Assembly (NCBI GenBank): GCA_907165275.2
Contig: OU015660.1
Span: 7,752,501-7,816,500, forward strand
Source of the DNA: Zygaena filipendulae
Lineage: Eukaryota > Arthropoda > Insecta > Lepidoptera > Zygaenidae
DNA: 64,000 bases
Direction: 5' to 3'
How positions within the stretch are numbered: the first letter of the stretch is position 1; each line of letters starts with the position of its first letter. Under the pieces are notes generated by a model, which had not been told where the DNA came from, made no database searches, and saw nothing but the letters and a program-made list of their open reading frames with translations. Below, piece after piece: positions 24,150 to 35,992 of this stretch. The position numbers and the translations under genes are program-made.

Positions 24150-24364
24150 TATCTACACATATAAAATGCTTTGTCCTGAATGACTGATGGATCAACGCAC
24201 AGCCTCCACCGCTGATCATAGAGACCTGGAACTAGGAGGGTGTATTCTTTGTACATCCGGCATCCGATAAGAAAATTCAACCCCTAAGGGGATGAAAAGT
24301 TTTTATGGAACAAAGCCGCGGGAACTTCGAAATTATCGCGGGTGAACCGCGCGGGACTGCTAGA
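24150..24364 (+). mobile_element. Helitron-like fragment, second subfamily
   Basis: The body (AAATGCTTTGTCCTGAATGA, GAAAATTCAACCCCTAAGGG) differs from the main family but ends the same way: TATCGCGGGTGAACCGCGCG then CTGCTAG. The same subfamily occurs inverted at 33402-33665. Confidence 0.65.
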
Positions 24365-27300
24365 TTTGTTATAAATGGGAATCGTGAAAAACTTATATTG
24401 ATAGACAATGTTGATGTTGTGTATTTTTTAAATAACCCACATTACGTACAATTACTTTTTCGAGTGATTTTTATAAATAAAACAAATAAATAAATAAAAG
24501 AAATTTTTATTTACCAGCACATAATTACAGTAAAAGTTACAGAATTGTATGGTATAATATTTGGTGTGGGAAAAAGGAGATGGGACTCAGCGAATCCACT
24601 GAACACTACACGAATTGTACACTACACGAATTATAATTATCATTTTGATTTTAAAGCACCTATAGCTATAGGTAATTTCCTAGCTTCTTTAGCTTAGCTT
24701 AAAATGAAGTAACATTGGCGTCATAGTTACATTTTTAAACGCCTCAAAAACTTGATTTACAGTCGACTTTTTCGTCCTATTTTTCTGATATTACCTTCGA
24801 ATATGGTACGAAACTAGAGGTAAGAATATCGATTTTTATGCTCAGTCTGGTTTATCGCAGTCGTTAAATTAAAACACCAGTGTAGCGATATACATAAGTA
24901 CCTAATTATGGTATAATTTATGAGACCACACCATATCGCAAACACGTTGCTTTACTGAAAATGAAATTACCTTTCCACATTTCACAGTCGCCACGCAAAG
25001 TTAATAAATATTAATTTTAACTGTTACCTGTATTAGCATGTCAAAAATTAAACATTTTATATCGAATAAAATTAATTGATATGAAAGTTTTACTAATTTG
25101 CCATTAGTTCATTACTTGAAATATATCTGTGCAATTTATTTACCGTTAAACAAAATAATTATAGTAAATAAATAAAATTAAATACTAAATAGAATGAGAT
25201 TTATTTTTAAGCCAAAATTGATTTTAGAGATCCAAATACAACATTTAATAAGTTTTTTTTTCCAGTTTCAATTTCAACTAGGTAGGTACCTATATTTACA
25301 CCAAAAGTTCGTTTTTGGAAATCAGAAACTGTGTTTCACATAGAAACCTTTGAAAAACTAGTCGGTAGTACACAAGATAAAACACAGGAAAATTGCTACT
25401 ATTAAATATAGATATAAGATGGTTTCAACGAAAAATGGACGGTTCTCTGTTAGCTATAGATAGGTACATAGGTACGTCTATATTGATGATAACATATCAT
25501 TAGTGTTCAGTTGGCCTGTCGGTAAAACAATGTTTTACTGAAGAAAATGCTACTTTCGATTTTCTATGCTTATAAACTCATAATTATAGTTACATTATTG
25601 ATTTACTTTCATAATCAATGTATGAAAGTATCTTGTTCATTGAAATAAAAAATTTGAGAGGGTCATTGCTTATATCGTTGCCGATATAAGTAATGAAAAT
25701 GAAGTAGAAAATTAAAACATGACGTTTAAAATAAACAAAATAACAGACAGCTGCAGTTTTCATTTTTAACAAACGATTACTTTAAATAAACTTACTAAAG
25801 ATTGAGTTAAAACATCTTTTATTAAAATTACCTATTGACGTTAATGGAATATTATGAAACAGTTTCATCAACATATTATATTATAACTATTTTAATTGCG
25901 AGATTAAAACATAATCTTAGATTATTGCAAAAACCAGTACTTATGAGTGACACATAAAGTGTAGGTAATCAACATTCAGCAATCTCGTACAGGATCAAAG
26001 GTAAATTATCTTTAATAACTACCAAATCTTAAAGCCAACGACTTAAATTACATCTACGCTTAAGCCAACATAATATGATGTTGCAAGTTATGGGTACCTA
26101 TGTAGAAGTTACAGTAAACTGAAAACTGAAAATTAAAGATTTCGTTTACCTTGCTACGAAAAATACTTGAAGTGAAATAACTTTATTAAGTACCTACCTC
26201 CTAAAATTTAAAAACACAATCTGGCATTTTATTGTTATTTTAAAACTGTTATTTTAGTCTGAAGCCATCTTATTGACAACAGTCACAAATTCTCATGTAT
26301 ATTCAATGGCTGCACAAAACTTCCCGAATTGTTAAAATCGAGTTCGCCGTCAGTCAATCAACGTCAGTATTGTTGCACAACAATGTTCTGACTGTATATC
26401 TTAACAGTAGATGATCAGGTAGGTAGCTGATGTTCTCTACTGCCCAGGTTTTTTATTCCAATGGAATAAAATACAAAAAAGAATCTGGTATTTTTACGTC
26501 TGTTTTTGTAATCAGAAATATTTTCGCATTTCATCCCGTCAGTCACCTATTACAGATAAATATTAAACTATCTACTTATAAGATATTAGGTAGGTAGAGT
26601 TAGAACATACTTAGATGTACAACAATACTGATTTTTCATTTTAGTCATTTCAGTTCACGGGCTTTTATTGGGTTTCAACTCAATCACCGGGCTCAAACCG
26701 GGTCGTTTGCCCATCTATAGATACATACATACATACATAGGATTGATATTTATGTATAACACACATTGACGTGTAATACCTACCTATGTATATATAAACC
26801 GCGATTCTCTCTCAAATGAAAAATTCAATCGAAAAACTACGCTATTTAATAAAAAAACAATAAACAACGTTTCTAAGACATGAGAATGTACATAAACCAA
26901 GTGATCGTAACCTGTGTCTGCATAAACCTGTTAACCATATTGAATATAGCTATAATTACGTTGTCAATATTGCCTATTTGCTATTTGAATGATATTATAA
27001 TGATAGTGGGGTAGCAATGGAGTATGTTTCTATAGTCGCCATTACCGATTGACTCTCAAACAATGAGTGACGTCCGGAAATGCAATTAACTATGTATGTA
27101 TTCGTTGGAAAGAGGAAATATCAATTCACCTCCACACTGGATGGGGATAGGATAGGCCGAAACGATGCATTTAGTTAAGCCGAATGGACAGTTGAAGCAA
27201 TTGCGTTTAATGTACTATACTTATTTGGACTTTTGTAGCATATCCATGTGCTACAAAAATCTAAATAAGTACTTTCTGTTTAAATTATTGTATAATATTT

Positions 27301-29358
27301 TCAACCAATGTTTAAGTTTAGGTACAGATATCATAATAAACTTTCAAATTTTATACTTTCAGTTAGTAAATTTTAAATACTAAAACTAGAACTCGATTTT
27401 TTTAAAGTTATTCAAAACGATGTTTCATTAAAGATTTAATCACTGAATCAACAAAGTTTCAAAACAGTTAAAATAAGTAGCTATAAAATGGAGATTGTAG
27501 TAGGTAGGTAGGTGCCTACAGAAAATATACTAACATGAAAAATATTAATTACGTACACTCTTTTCCAAATTGTATAACACGATTATATGGAACTAAGCCA
27601 CAAAATTAATAAAGATATAGAAAGATGATATTTAACAGTACTACCCATACTACCCATACAAAAAATTTTTATCATGTAATACTTGTATACTAAATTTAAA
27701 AAGCCAATAGACCTTGCGTCCGAAGAAAAAAAAAGTAGGTGCTTTTAAAGCGACTATAGTTGATTGGTGTTCCTGTTCGCTTTTAGTTAGAGCAAGCATT
27801 GTTTTACAGGCAAGGTAAGGTATATAAAGATATATATCTGGAAAATGGTAGATAACGTCTGGCATTGACGGGTGCGTCTCCATTGTGCGCCAGGCTCAAT
27901 CACGCCTAATGGAAGCTCAGCTGGAACGTGTTTCACTCCATTTTACATTCCTACACCGTTCCTATCCCATCGATGCGATTTGAGATAAAATTGGGATCGG
28001 AAATTGAACAGTAAGTACATTTGTGCACAATGATAATAATCATTTCGGAACGAATAAGAATGAAATTCATCGAGCGGAAACGTAGATAAAATATTTGAAA
28101 GCTTCTGTCACATTAGTATTTTAAAACTTCGGGAATCAACATAACACCAGATGAGTCACACATTTCTTAAGATGAAAATAAAATACATTTAACAAGTGAA
28201 ATAATAATAATATGAAATTCCACAAACATCTCGACATGCAATATCGCACGATCTCACTAATGAAGAGTGCACATTTCCAAACAAACGCAAACCTAAATAT
28301 GTCTCTCGTACATTCATCAGCCCCTTTGATAAAATCAAAACGTCTCGCACCCCACACACTGTTATTTGTCATCACATTAAACAAGTGCTGAGCAAAAAGT
28401 CGACGCAAGATCAAAGTAATGCGACGATGACTCCGAAATAACATGCAGCCAAATGTACTTGTCAGCGAATATGCATAGTATCACAACGCAGTCGACAATT
28501 TTTAGGTTCTCCATCTATTGCAAATACAATGCGTTTCTGTATTTTACAACAGCAGTAAAATAGAATATCAACGTATTATTCAGGCAAGCATTGTATTGTA
28601 AACTTAACAAATAAATCGTTCTAAACTACATGTGTGCAAAATTCGAGGTACGTCGGTAGAGCTTTCGCATAGTTGAGACGGTAATGACCGTATAGTTGAG
28701 TAAATATAGAATAATGCGGCGATTGTGAACCAAAAGTGTTAAGTCATTACATTCCAGTGGCATAGCAAAGTGTAGGTACATTAAGGACATTCGCAAATCG
28801 CATTCTTTATATCAGAGCAAAAAAGCGAAGCTAGATGAAATATATATATATATATATTGGACCCTCTTTCACAATCTTCAAGTCATAGAATTTATAGACA
28901 TAGAACACATAAATATAAATACAGTGAGCCCAAACTGAGAATATGTAATTTCAAGTCGGGCAAAAAGTTTGAGTGCGTCGTATTCGTTCACTTTACTGCG
29001 TGTCACCGAAGGTAATTTCGCGAAATTACACGGCACTCGTTGATTGGTTTTGGTTTCGATTATGAAGGGAATTTTGAAGAAAACTATAATTCTATAGATA
29101 GTGTATATTGGGGATATTATATCTAAAACAAAATTGAGTATTGAAAAGACAGTAATGGTGTATTTATAATAACTGACTGAATGCAAGATACAGTGTGGTG
29201 GTGGCGAATAAACTCCGTTTTGTGACTTTATTGTTAAAAAAAATTGTAGCTTTTGTCAATGTTTAGCAAATAGAATAAATATTTTAATAAATCTATTCTC
29301 GAATTTCAGTACACCATTATTTAGAAGTTACAAGATAGATAAATAGTAGGTATGTTTA
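24365..29358. other. 5 kb AT-rich stretch without recognisable genes
   Basis: I find only microsatellites (four TACA units near 26722-26740, an (AT)n run near 28843-28858) and short open frames of at most 102 codons without motifs (28136-28444 and 28878-29186, both minus). It could be a long intron or intergenic DNA of a gene outside the window. Confidence 0.4.
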
Positions 29359-29783
29359 TCTATAGGTACTAATATTATAAAGAGTAAGTTTGTGAGTTTG
29401 TGACATTGTAGGGGGTAATCTCTGGATCTACGGAACCGATTTTGAAAATTCTGTCACTAATAGGAAGCTGCAATGATCTTGCGTGTCATAGGGTACTTTT
29501 TATTCCGGAATTCCCGCAGGAACTCCAAATTTACCGCGGGTAAAACCACGGGGGAACAACTATCTCTAGATCTACTTCGAAAATTCTGTCACTTATAGCA
29601 TAGGGAGCTACAGTGATCCAGAGTGATATAGGGTACTTTTAACTCCGAAATCCCGCGGGAACTCCGGAGTTTGTGAGTTTGTAGGGTTTATCTCTGGATC
29701 TACTGAACTGACATAGGGTAGGTACTTTTTATCTACGCGAGTACTCGGAAATTACCGCGGGTGAAACCGCGGGGGTCAGCTAG
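29359..29783 (+). mobile_element. composite Lep1-like Helitron
   Basis: It starts TCTATAGGTACTAATATTAT and ends GGGGGTCAGCTAG after a CCGCGGGTGAAACCGCGG hairpin. As at 5507-6260, the inner unit (AATCTCTGGATCTAC, GGAAGCTGCAATGATC, ATTCCCGC) recurs about three times, each progressively shortened. Confidence 0.75.
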
Positions 29784-30770
29784 TATAAAATAAAAGGCTA
29801 ATTTGGATATTTTAATAAGCACCTAATAATTTCTGGCTTTAGTTTTTAGATTTCAATCAGGTATAATATGCTAAATTAATATTTATCATCAACATAATGT
29901 ATTATAGAGTTAAACTTTTCTTAAACTAAATAGCACCCACTTTGTAACTTCTGCGGCTTATTACTAACTATTTTTTTTTCATAGCCTTCTAACTTTCTGC
30001 CACAAGTGGCTAAAAAAATACTCATAATATTTTAGATTAATTTTTTTTTATACAGTTTATAATATACCTACGATGAGAAGTAGGTAGGTATACTTTAAGT
30101 TACTAGTAAATCCAAAAACGCCGGATGGACAAGTCTTTAATCATGCCAACTGGGATAGAGGAGTAGCACGTAACAGTAGTGATATTCATCTCTCAGCCAT
30201 CCGTAGTACTCCCAGTAGCTACACCGTAAGTCGCCCGAGGCAGCCCATTATTAACGTACCGCAGAGCGAGCCGAGACACCAAACTATCATCTAGGTGAAC
30301 TCTATGATAAACCTAGTAATTATTTTAAACGTTCCCTAGGTGAAATCTATGCACATGCAGGCGTTTAATCTTTGTTTTAAAACAAGTTTATAATTGATTC
30401 TATGCAATGTTTTGAACTTCAAAGACTAAAGGACAAACAAACTCAGTTTCACATTAAAAAACCCACAAGATACTACCGTTGTACCCGTCTGATTGAGGAT
30501 AGCATAGGACCAGTCGTCATGGGAGAGGATTATAAGCAGGGAACGTCTATCGGCTGATATTACCACAGAATTATATCTTACCTCTATATATGGATATTAC
30601 GATGACAGAAAATACATTTATCATTGAAACATAATTAATAAACATACGTGCAATAATAATCCTACGCGTGACGCAATGACGATCAATAATAAAATCAACG
30701 TTTAACTTTAGATGTAACCAGAAACAAGGTCATTGATGAGTCAAACATTCTCAAGTTTTTGCTGTATTAA
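29784..30770. other. no recognisable feature upstream of the MBF2-like gene
   Basis: AT-rich DNA with a moderately GC-rich patch at 30110-30300. No repeat boundary or open frame can be supported. It may carry control sequences of the gene at 30888. Confidence 0.35.
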
Positions 30771-30803
30771 TACATATAATTATTATGTGACGACGACTCA
30801 TTC
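30771..30803 (+). promoter_or_regulatory. putative core promoter of the MBF2-like gene
   Basis: A TATA-like TACATATAAT (30771-30780) is followed about 25 bases later by ACTCATTC (30796-30803), close to the insect initiator TCAKT. This would give a 5' leader of about 90 bases before the ATG. It rests on sequence match and spacing only. Confidence 0.35.
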
Positions 30804-30887
30804 ATCGCAAACGTTGTCTTTTACACGAACATCGTTTGAATCACCACGTTTAATTAATGATTTTATAACAAACAATAAATAACAAAA

Positions 30888-32896
30888 ATGAAGTTAGTTA
30901 CTTTTACCGTGTTTTTGTTATTCTGTGTGTCGTTGTTCGAAGCCAAAGACTATACTGTGGGCTCGAGAGTAAATAACTTATTGGTATCGACAGAGAAAGT
31001 TGTTCACAGTGGAATACCGTTTTTTAAGAGGGACAAGGATTACACATACACAGACCCCTATCAAAGGATTATCAAGGTATGATGTAAATTGGTTGTATTA
31101 TTAACTAGAAATAAACCATAATTTACTTATTATTATTAATGTAAATCACATACACGGATCACATCAAACGCAAGACAATTTTATCAATTTTACAAATCAT
31201 TCTTACGCGTGTACCGATACACGTTATAATTTTTTTTAAGTAAAGATTTATATGAGATTTAAATTTAACATTTATAAACTATACATATTTTGAATACAAA
31301 AATATTCACTTCTCTGGCGTGTATTACTGAGTTGCAAGCGCATTTTTAACACGCTTATACAAAGTAATAAAATCTTATAGTAGTCAATTTCGACCTACCT
31401 ACTTTTAACTGTCGTAATGAAATAAAACTTTGTATGTCACAATTCTAGTAGTAGAACTGATCTGATGATGGAGCTGGAAGATGGCCATGGGAACCCTGTA
31501 TATAATAATTAAACGAGGCAACGAGTTGGGGCTCGAATAATTTTACTGATCTCGAAGAGCACCAGGGCCGGAGTTCGTAGGGCCGGACTACATGATTATA
31601 ATCACTTTATAGTTTGAATTTGAAGCGTATTTTTTAGCTTTTGCAAACTATTTGAATTTATTGTCATGTTTTCTATTAAGTCGTTCCTTATTTCAGGGAA
31701 TTCTAGCATTATGTCATGGCAACACTGTTATTTAGTTGGTACCCTCATTCCCATCTGATAAATTAAAGTAGTGTACGCCCACAATTGCTGGTGGGGTTGT
31801 GGGTATAAATATAGTGTCAGTACAGAAGAGCTTCACCTACGCCGCTCCGGCATGGTACGCACTGCCATGTGCATCCCTGCGCGCAAGCCTGCAATCACAG
31901 CAAGCCGTGGCACTGCGTGCCGCTGCTGGAACTCCGCGCTATGTGCGGAACTCCGTCATCCACAGGGACCTGAGGGTCGAGCCGCTGGACGAGTTCGTCC
32001 AGCGGCTCACGTCTCGGATGTGCGGGCGGGCGGACGCGTCGGACCACGAGCATATCCGTGGTTTGGCCCTCCTCCACGCCCGTCCACCCGAGGGGAAGCG
32101 ATACCCGCGCGAGCTTATCGCTCGCGATGACGAGCGAGCGCAGCCCACCTAGCTTGGCTGACGATCCCCCGACGTTCCACGCGGTCTTTAGACCGCCCGC
32201 CAGTTCCTGTCCGTAGTCGCGGACAGCGTGGGATTGCCCACTACAGGGGGCTTGAGTTCTGAAGTTCCCGCGGGAATTCCGAGATAAAAACTATCCTATC
32301 TTTTAAGTTGGACCATATTATAAATGGTTACAAAATTTTATCAAAATCCGTTCAGTAGTTTCGGATTCCATCGCGGATAAACAACGTGACACGTGATTTA
32401 TAGATATACTAGCTGTCCCCCGCGGTTTCACCCACGGTAATTTCGGAGTTCCCGCGGGAATTCCGGGATAAAAACTATCCTATCTTTTAAGTTGGACCAT
32501 ATTATAAATGGTTGCAAAATTTTATCAATATCCGTTCAGTAGTTTCGGAGTCCATCGCGGACAAACAACGTGACACGTGATTTATATATATTAGATATCA
32601 GATGTGCGGTTGTAATAGCTATAATAGTGAGAATAAAAGTATAGTTAACTAGAGGAATTCTTTTCTTTACATCATAAAACTGATCTTCTGACGCAGTACC
32701 CTCCGTCTTAGTTAATTTTAATTTTGATTTTTTTTTCTGTTGACAGAGTATAATCGCTCGCGACCTCATGCGCTCCGAGGCTGAGGTCACTGTGACCAGC
32801 GGCGGAGTGGGCGACACCCATGTCACCCTTCACTTCACCAGCGAACGCGGAAAGGCGCTTAATTATCTTATACTAATATTTACTAATAATAAATGA
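30888..32896 (+). CDS. MBF2-like secreted protein (two exons)
   Basis: Exon 1 is 30888-31076 and exon 2 is 32747-32896. The donor is AAG/GTATGA, the acceptor is TTTTTTTTCTGTTGACAG, and the intron is phase 0 and 1670 bp long. The product is 112 residues. Residues 1-19 form a signal peptide (hydrophobic LVTFTVFLLFCVSLFEA, likely cut after Ala19). The rest matches the insect MBF2 family: a short basic and beta-rich domain ending in GGVG, then VTLHFTSERG, the family's most conserved block. Usual family length is about 110-130 residues, so it looks complete. The founding Bombyx member was described as a coactivator of FTZ-F1, but most paralogues are secreted small proteins of unclear role, and the signal peptide here points to export. 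The ATG has a good context (AACAAAAATG). The intron contains a LINE fragment and two Helitron fragments. The C-terminus after SERG (NYLILIFTNNK) is less typical. Confidence 0.8.
31440..31690 (+). repeat. interspersed repeat in the MBF2-like intron
   Basis: GATCTGATGATGGAGCTGGA, GATGGCCATGGGAACCC, AACGAGTTGGGGCTCGAATA and CTGATCTCGAAGAGCACCAG resemble, from memory, a family widespread in Lepidoptera and associated with AACCGACTTCC-type elements. No termini are visible here. Confidence 0.4.
31796..32237 (+). pseudogene. 3' end of a jockey-clade LINE (ORF2 C-terminus)
   Basis: The frame 31799-32152 encodes the tail of a non-LTR reverse transcriptase ORF2. YAAPAWYALPC is followed by LQSQQAVALRAAAGTPRYVR, VIHRDLRVEPLDEFVQRL and LHARPP, which from family knowledge is the region after the polymerase domain in jockey-type elements. 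The reverse transcriptase and endonuclease domains are missing, as expected for 5' truncation. It stops at TAG (32150-32152), followed by a GC-rich 3' UTR-like stretch to about 32237. GC content is far above its surroundings. It lies in the sense direction in the intron of the MBF2-like gene and cannot move by itself. Open frames on the opposite strand (31895-32148) are shadows. Confidence 0.75.
32258..32405 (-). mobile_element. Lep1-like Helitron fragment, tandem copy A
   Basis: GAAGTTCCCGCGGGAATTCC, AACTATCCTATCTTTTAAGT and ATCCGTTCAGTAGTTTCGG. It lacks the CTAG end but is otherwise almost identical to copy B directly downstream. Confidence 0.7.
32409..32597 (-). mobile_element. Lep1-like Helitron fragment, tandem copy B
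   Basis: It starts CTAGCTGTCCCCCGCGGTTT and repeats copy A with only a few changes over about 140 bp, including the shared CGTGACACGTGATTTATA end. Both copies sit in the MBF2-like intron about 150-490 bp before its acceptor. Confidence 0.75.
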
Positions 32897-32964
32897 ATTA
32901 ATATAATATTTGTCGATAAAAGGTAACCGATTTTAAAATAGGTAGGTACCAATCACCTAAATCT

Positions 32965-32970
32965 AATAAA
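32965..32970 (+). terminator. putative polyadenylation signal of the MBF2-like gene
   Basis: AATAAA lies 69 bases after the stop codon. Another AATAAA overlaps the stop (32888-32893) but is probably too early to serve as the only signal. Confidence 0.4.
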
Positions 32971-32987
32971 AAATAAAAACCACTTTA

Positions 32988-33353
32988 GGGCCGTTCAAGT
33001 GTTACGTAAGCAGATTTTTTGCAATTATTAACCCCCCTTGTCAGCAAAAGTTGGTAAGCAAAGCCTCCCCCCTTACATAAACATTGGTACAAACTACAAT
33101 TGATTGATTCATGAGCAGCTGCAGCAGTTAGAAGTCTAGAAATAAGGTCATTATTTGTGGAAATCCCCGTAAATGCATTTCGTTTTAAAGCATAGACAAT
33201 ATGAGGGTTGCCATATCTGACTCTGTAAAAATGTAAATAATTACTGCTGACGTAATCACCATTTAGTTCCCCCCACCCCCCATGTCATCAAAAATAAGCA
33301 AAGCAAAGACCCCTCCGCCCCCCTATAGTGCTTACGTAATACTTGAATGGCCC
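32988..33353. mobile_element. MITE with GGGCC(G/A)TTCAAGT ends
   Basis: Terminal inverted repeats of about 25 bp: GGGCCGTTCAAGTGTTACGT (left) and the complement TACGTAATACTTGAATGGCC (right). TTA occurs at both outer flanks and could be a 3-bp target duplication (PIF/Harbinger style), but an extra C at the right end leaves this unsettled. The interior has C-rich runs and no coding. Confidence 0.7.
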
Positions 33354-33401
33354 CTTAGTATATATGTTAAGTGATTCAATTTTTTGTTTTTTTATTTTAA
33401 A

Positions 33402-33665
33402 CTAGCTGTCCCGCGCGGTTTCACCCGCGATAATTTTGAAGTTCCCGCAGAATTGTTCCATTCAAACTTCACCCGCCTTTTTCATCTCCTTGGGGGTTGA
33501 ATTTTTGAAAATTCTTTCTTATCGGATGCTTACGTCATAGAAAGAACACACCTTCCAAATTTTAGGTTTCTACTAAGTTATCAGTGGTTTAAGCTGTACG
33601 TTGATTGTCAGTCAGTCATTAAATACAAAGCATTTTATATCTATAATACATATATTATAGATGTA
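33402..33665 (-). mobile_element. Helitron-like fragment, second subfamily, minus strand
   Basis: CTAGCTGTCCCGCGCGGTTT at the left, then TTGGGGGTTGAATTTT, TCTTATCGGATGCTTACG and GACTGACTGAC-type sequence, ending AAATACAAAGCATTTTATAT. It is the inverted counterpart of 24150-24364. Confidence 0.7.
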
Positions 33666-34426
33666 AATTATTATTTTTATTTAAACAGCTATAGGTACCA
33701 AAACATGACAGAAAAAGTTGAATGATTCCTTTTTATTTTCGACACAAAATTTGAATTTATATAAAACACAATTTATAAAAAGCAAAAAGAGTTTATCTCA
33801 ACTTAAGCGTTAAGTTTGACTTTACTAACCTAACACATTCACTTCCCGTTATCGAAACCCGGTTGTCGCAAATAGTTTCGAAAGAGGATTTTTAACTAAT
33901 TTCATAGCGCTTCACATTGCATTAGATACCTACAAATATTTGTCTTATCTGTCTGTATGTACATTCATAATTCATTTAATCGCAAGAATATGGTACAACT
34001 AGATGTCAATTTATATAAAATATTTGACCACATATTCGCCGTATTGGCGCCGTATTGAACATACTTACATGTGTATGTGTGATGTAAATAATATTATGTA
34101 AAATCGCAGATTACAATAAAAGGACTCATTCTTCTTTTATAATATTTTACATCACTGACCTTAGGAAATAGATAAGTAGCTTTTATTCAGAAGTTACATA
34201 ACTTATAAATATGCAGGTGTATAAAAGTATCATATACGGCAAGTATGTATAAGGTACGTGATTTATACGTAAAACGGTAGTTGCAGCTTTACGTACATGT
34301 ACGTAGGCAAATTGATTCTGAAAATGGTTTTCCATAAATTTTCTGCGATTTTACGCGGAGCCCGTTTCATATGGGTATAATTAATCAGATGGAGAGTTTC
34401 AATTAAAACATTAATGAATCACTACA
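33666..34426. other. no recognisable feature
   Basis: AT-rich spacer. Nothing supported. Confidence 0.4.
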
Positions 34427-34626
34427 TAGTAAAAACAAAGTCACTTTCCGCTGTTTGTCTGTCGCTATGTAAGTATGCTTAGATCTTTAAAACTACGCAA
34501 CGGATTTTCATGCAGTTTTCACCAATAGATAAAGTGATTCATGAGGAAGGTTTATATCTATATTTCATCCTGGGTTCCCGCGGGATCTCCAAAATTACCG
34601 CGGGTGAAACCGTGGGGAACATCTAG
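34427..34626 (+). mobile_element. Lep1-like Helitron fragment
   Basis: GTCACTTTCCGCTGTTTGTC, AAAACTACGCAACGGATTTT, GGGTTCCCGCGGGATCTCC and an ACCGCGGGTGAAACCGTGG hairpin, ending CTAG. Confidence 0.75.
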
Positions 34627-35031
34627 TATGCTGTAAACTAAATAAAAGCAAACGCAAATGTTCTCATTCTGCGTTTATTATTATATTTAACAGCATCTCG
34701 TTAGATGGACCTACGTCTATGCCTAGTGACATATACTGTTACTGCGACACCTATCCCAGATAATATGTCAGGGTAAACATTTATGCGATCAATATTTAAG
34801 ATTACCCTTAGTCTGGCTATTTCGTATGCAGTATTGAAAGTATTTATTTACAACAAAAAATTTATTAAATATACATAGTGAAATAACCGTTAAGTATCTG
34901 ATAGGTCTAAGTACCCATAGTTCAAGCTATGTTTAGTCTGGGACCAAGTTGCATCATGTGATAATGTTCAAGTATTAATTATTGTTATACAATATTAAAT
35001 TCAAGTCATATAATATAAAAGTCAAATTCAT

Positions 35032-35226
35032 CAACCACTCGCGGTAATTTCGGAGTTCTCGTGGCAATTCCGGGACAAAAAGCAGGAACACTGTAGATAA
35101 ATCGGTATTATCTATGAGCTGTGAGTGTGAAAGAATTTTTTAGATCAGTTTAGTGGTTTTTTAGTTTACCCATTAAAAACAAACATACCAAAAATTAAAT
35201 CATTTCTCTTTATCATATTAGTATAG
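35032..35226 (-). mobile_element. Lep1-like Helitron fragment, minus strand
   Basis: CTCGCGGTAATTTCGGAGTT, GGCAATTCCGGGACAAAAAG and TTTAGTGGTTTTTTAG, ending ATCATATTAGTATAGA. Confidence 0.6.
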
Positions 35227-35603
35227 AAAAGCGTATTCAACTTTTCTGTTTATTTACCTCAAATTTGCCCTCTCAAACTGAGCCCGTCCACGGACATTTT
35301 TCACCAGCAAACTGTAACAAACAGCATAAGTAGGTACAACCCACCCCAAGAGTTGCAAACACACAAATCAATTTTAGCGCAAATTGTGAGTACACAGTGT
35401 CTGTTTGAAGCGAGGGTGAGTACAGTACAGACGCACTAATGGAGACACACGCATTAAACTGAGCCGCGTGCTGTGACAACATTGACACAGACTGGGGGGC
35501 CTAATTAGTTTAGGCCTGCGGCCAAGGCACCCCGGAGATAACTGACTCGGATCCAAGATTACTACTAGAAGGGCAAGTATTTATATTCCAATCCATACTA
35601 ATT

Positions 35604-35838
35604 GGACATAGATAAGCAATAGTGTGTTAACCCACACTGGAGAAATTTTGAGTAAATCGTCTTTTAAAAGTAGGAGCGCCATTTGTGTCAACATTTTTTA
35701 TGTTCAATATTTAGTTACATATTTAAGCAATGTAATAAGGTAAACACATAGTTAAAAAACGTTCCCTAACTCTCAATAAATCGTTTTGAATCAATAACTT
35801 AATTTTGTGGGTTAACATGTTATTGCTTATCTGCGTCC
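35604..35838. mobile_element. MITE with GGAC...GATAAGCAATA ends, copy 1
   Basis: The left end GGACATAGATAAGCAATAGT and the right end TGTTATTGCTTATCTGCGTC are inverted repeats, extending inward to GTTAACCCACA and TGTGGGTTAAC. The element is 235 bp and matches 58343-58580 along its whole length. Non-coding. Confidence 0.75.
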
Positions 35839-35859
35839 ATTTATAGGTAGGTACTAATA

Positions 35860-35992
35860 CCTATTATAAAGAGAAAAGATTAGATTTTTTGTATAATTGT
35901 TTGTAAACAGTTCGTTTGAGTACTATAGTATTATTGAATCCCGGAATTACCGCGTTAACTCCGAAATTAACGGGGGACGAAAGCGTGGGTTT
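35860..35992 (+). mobile_element. decayed Lep1-like Helitron fragment
   Basis: TATTATAAAGAGAAAAGATT, then TCCCGGAATTACCGCG, AACTCCGAAATTAACGG and GACGAAAGCGTGGG. The CTAG end is lost. Confidence 0.5.

Noticed and set aside
26722..26740. TACA microsatellite as a CRISPR-like array
   Set aside because: It has no spacers and a 4-bp period. It is a simple repeat.
31895..32148. Two minus-strand open frames opposite the LINE fragment
   Set aside because: Shadows of the GC-rich LINE ORF2 remnant on the plus strand.
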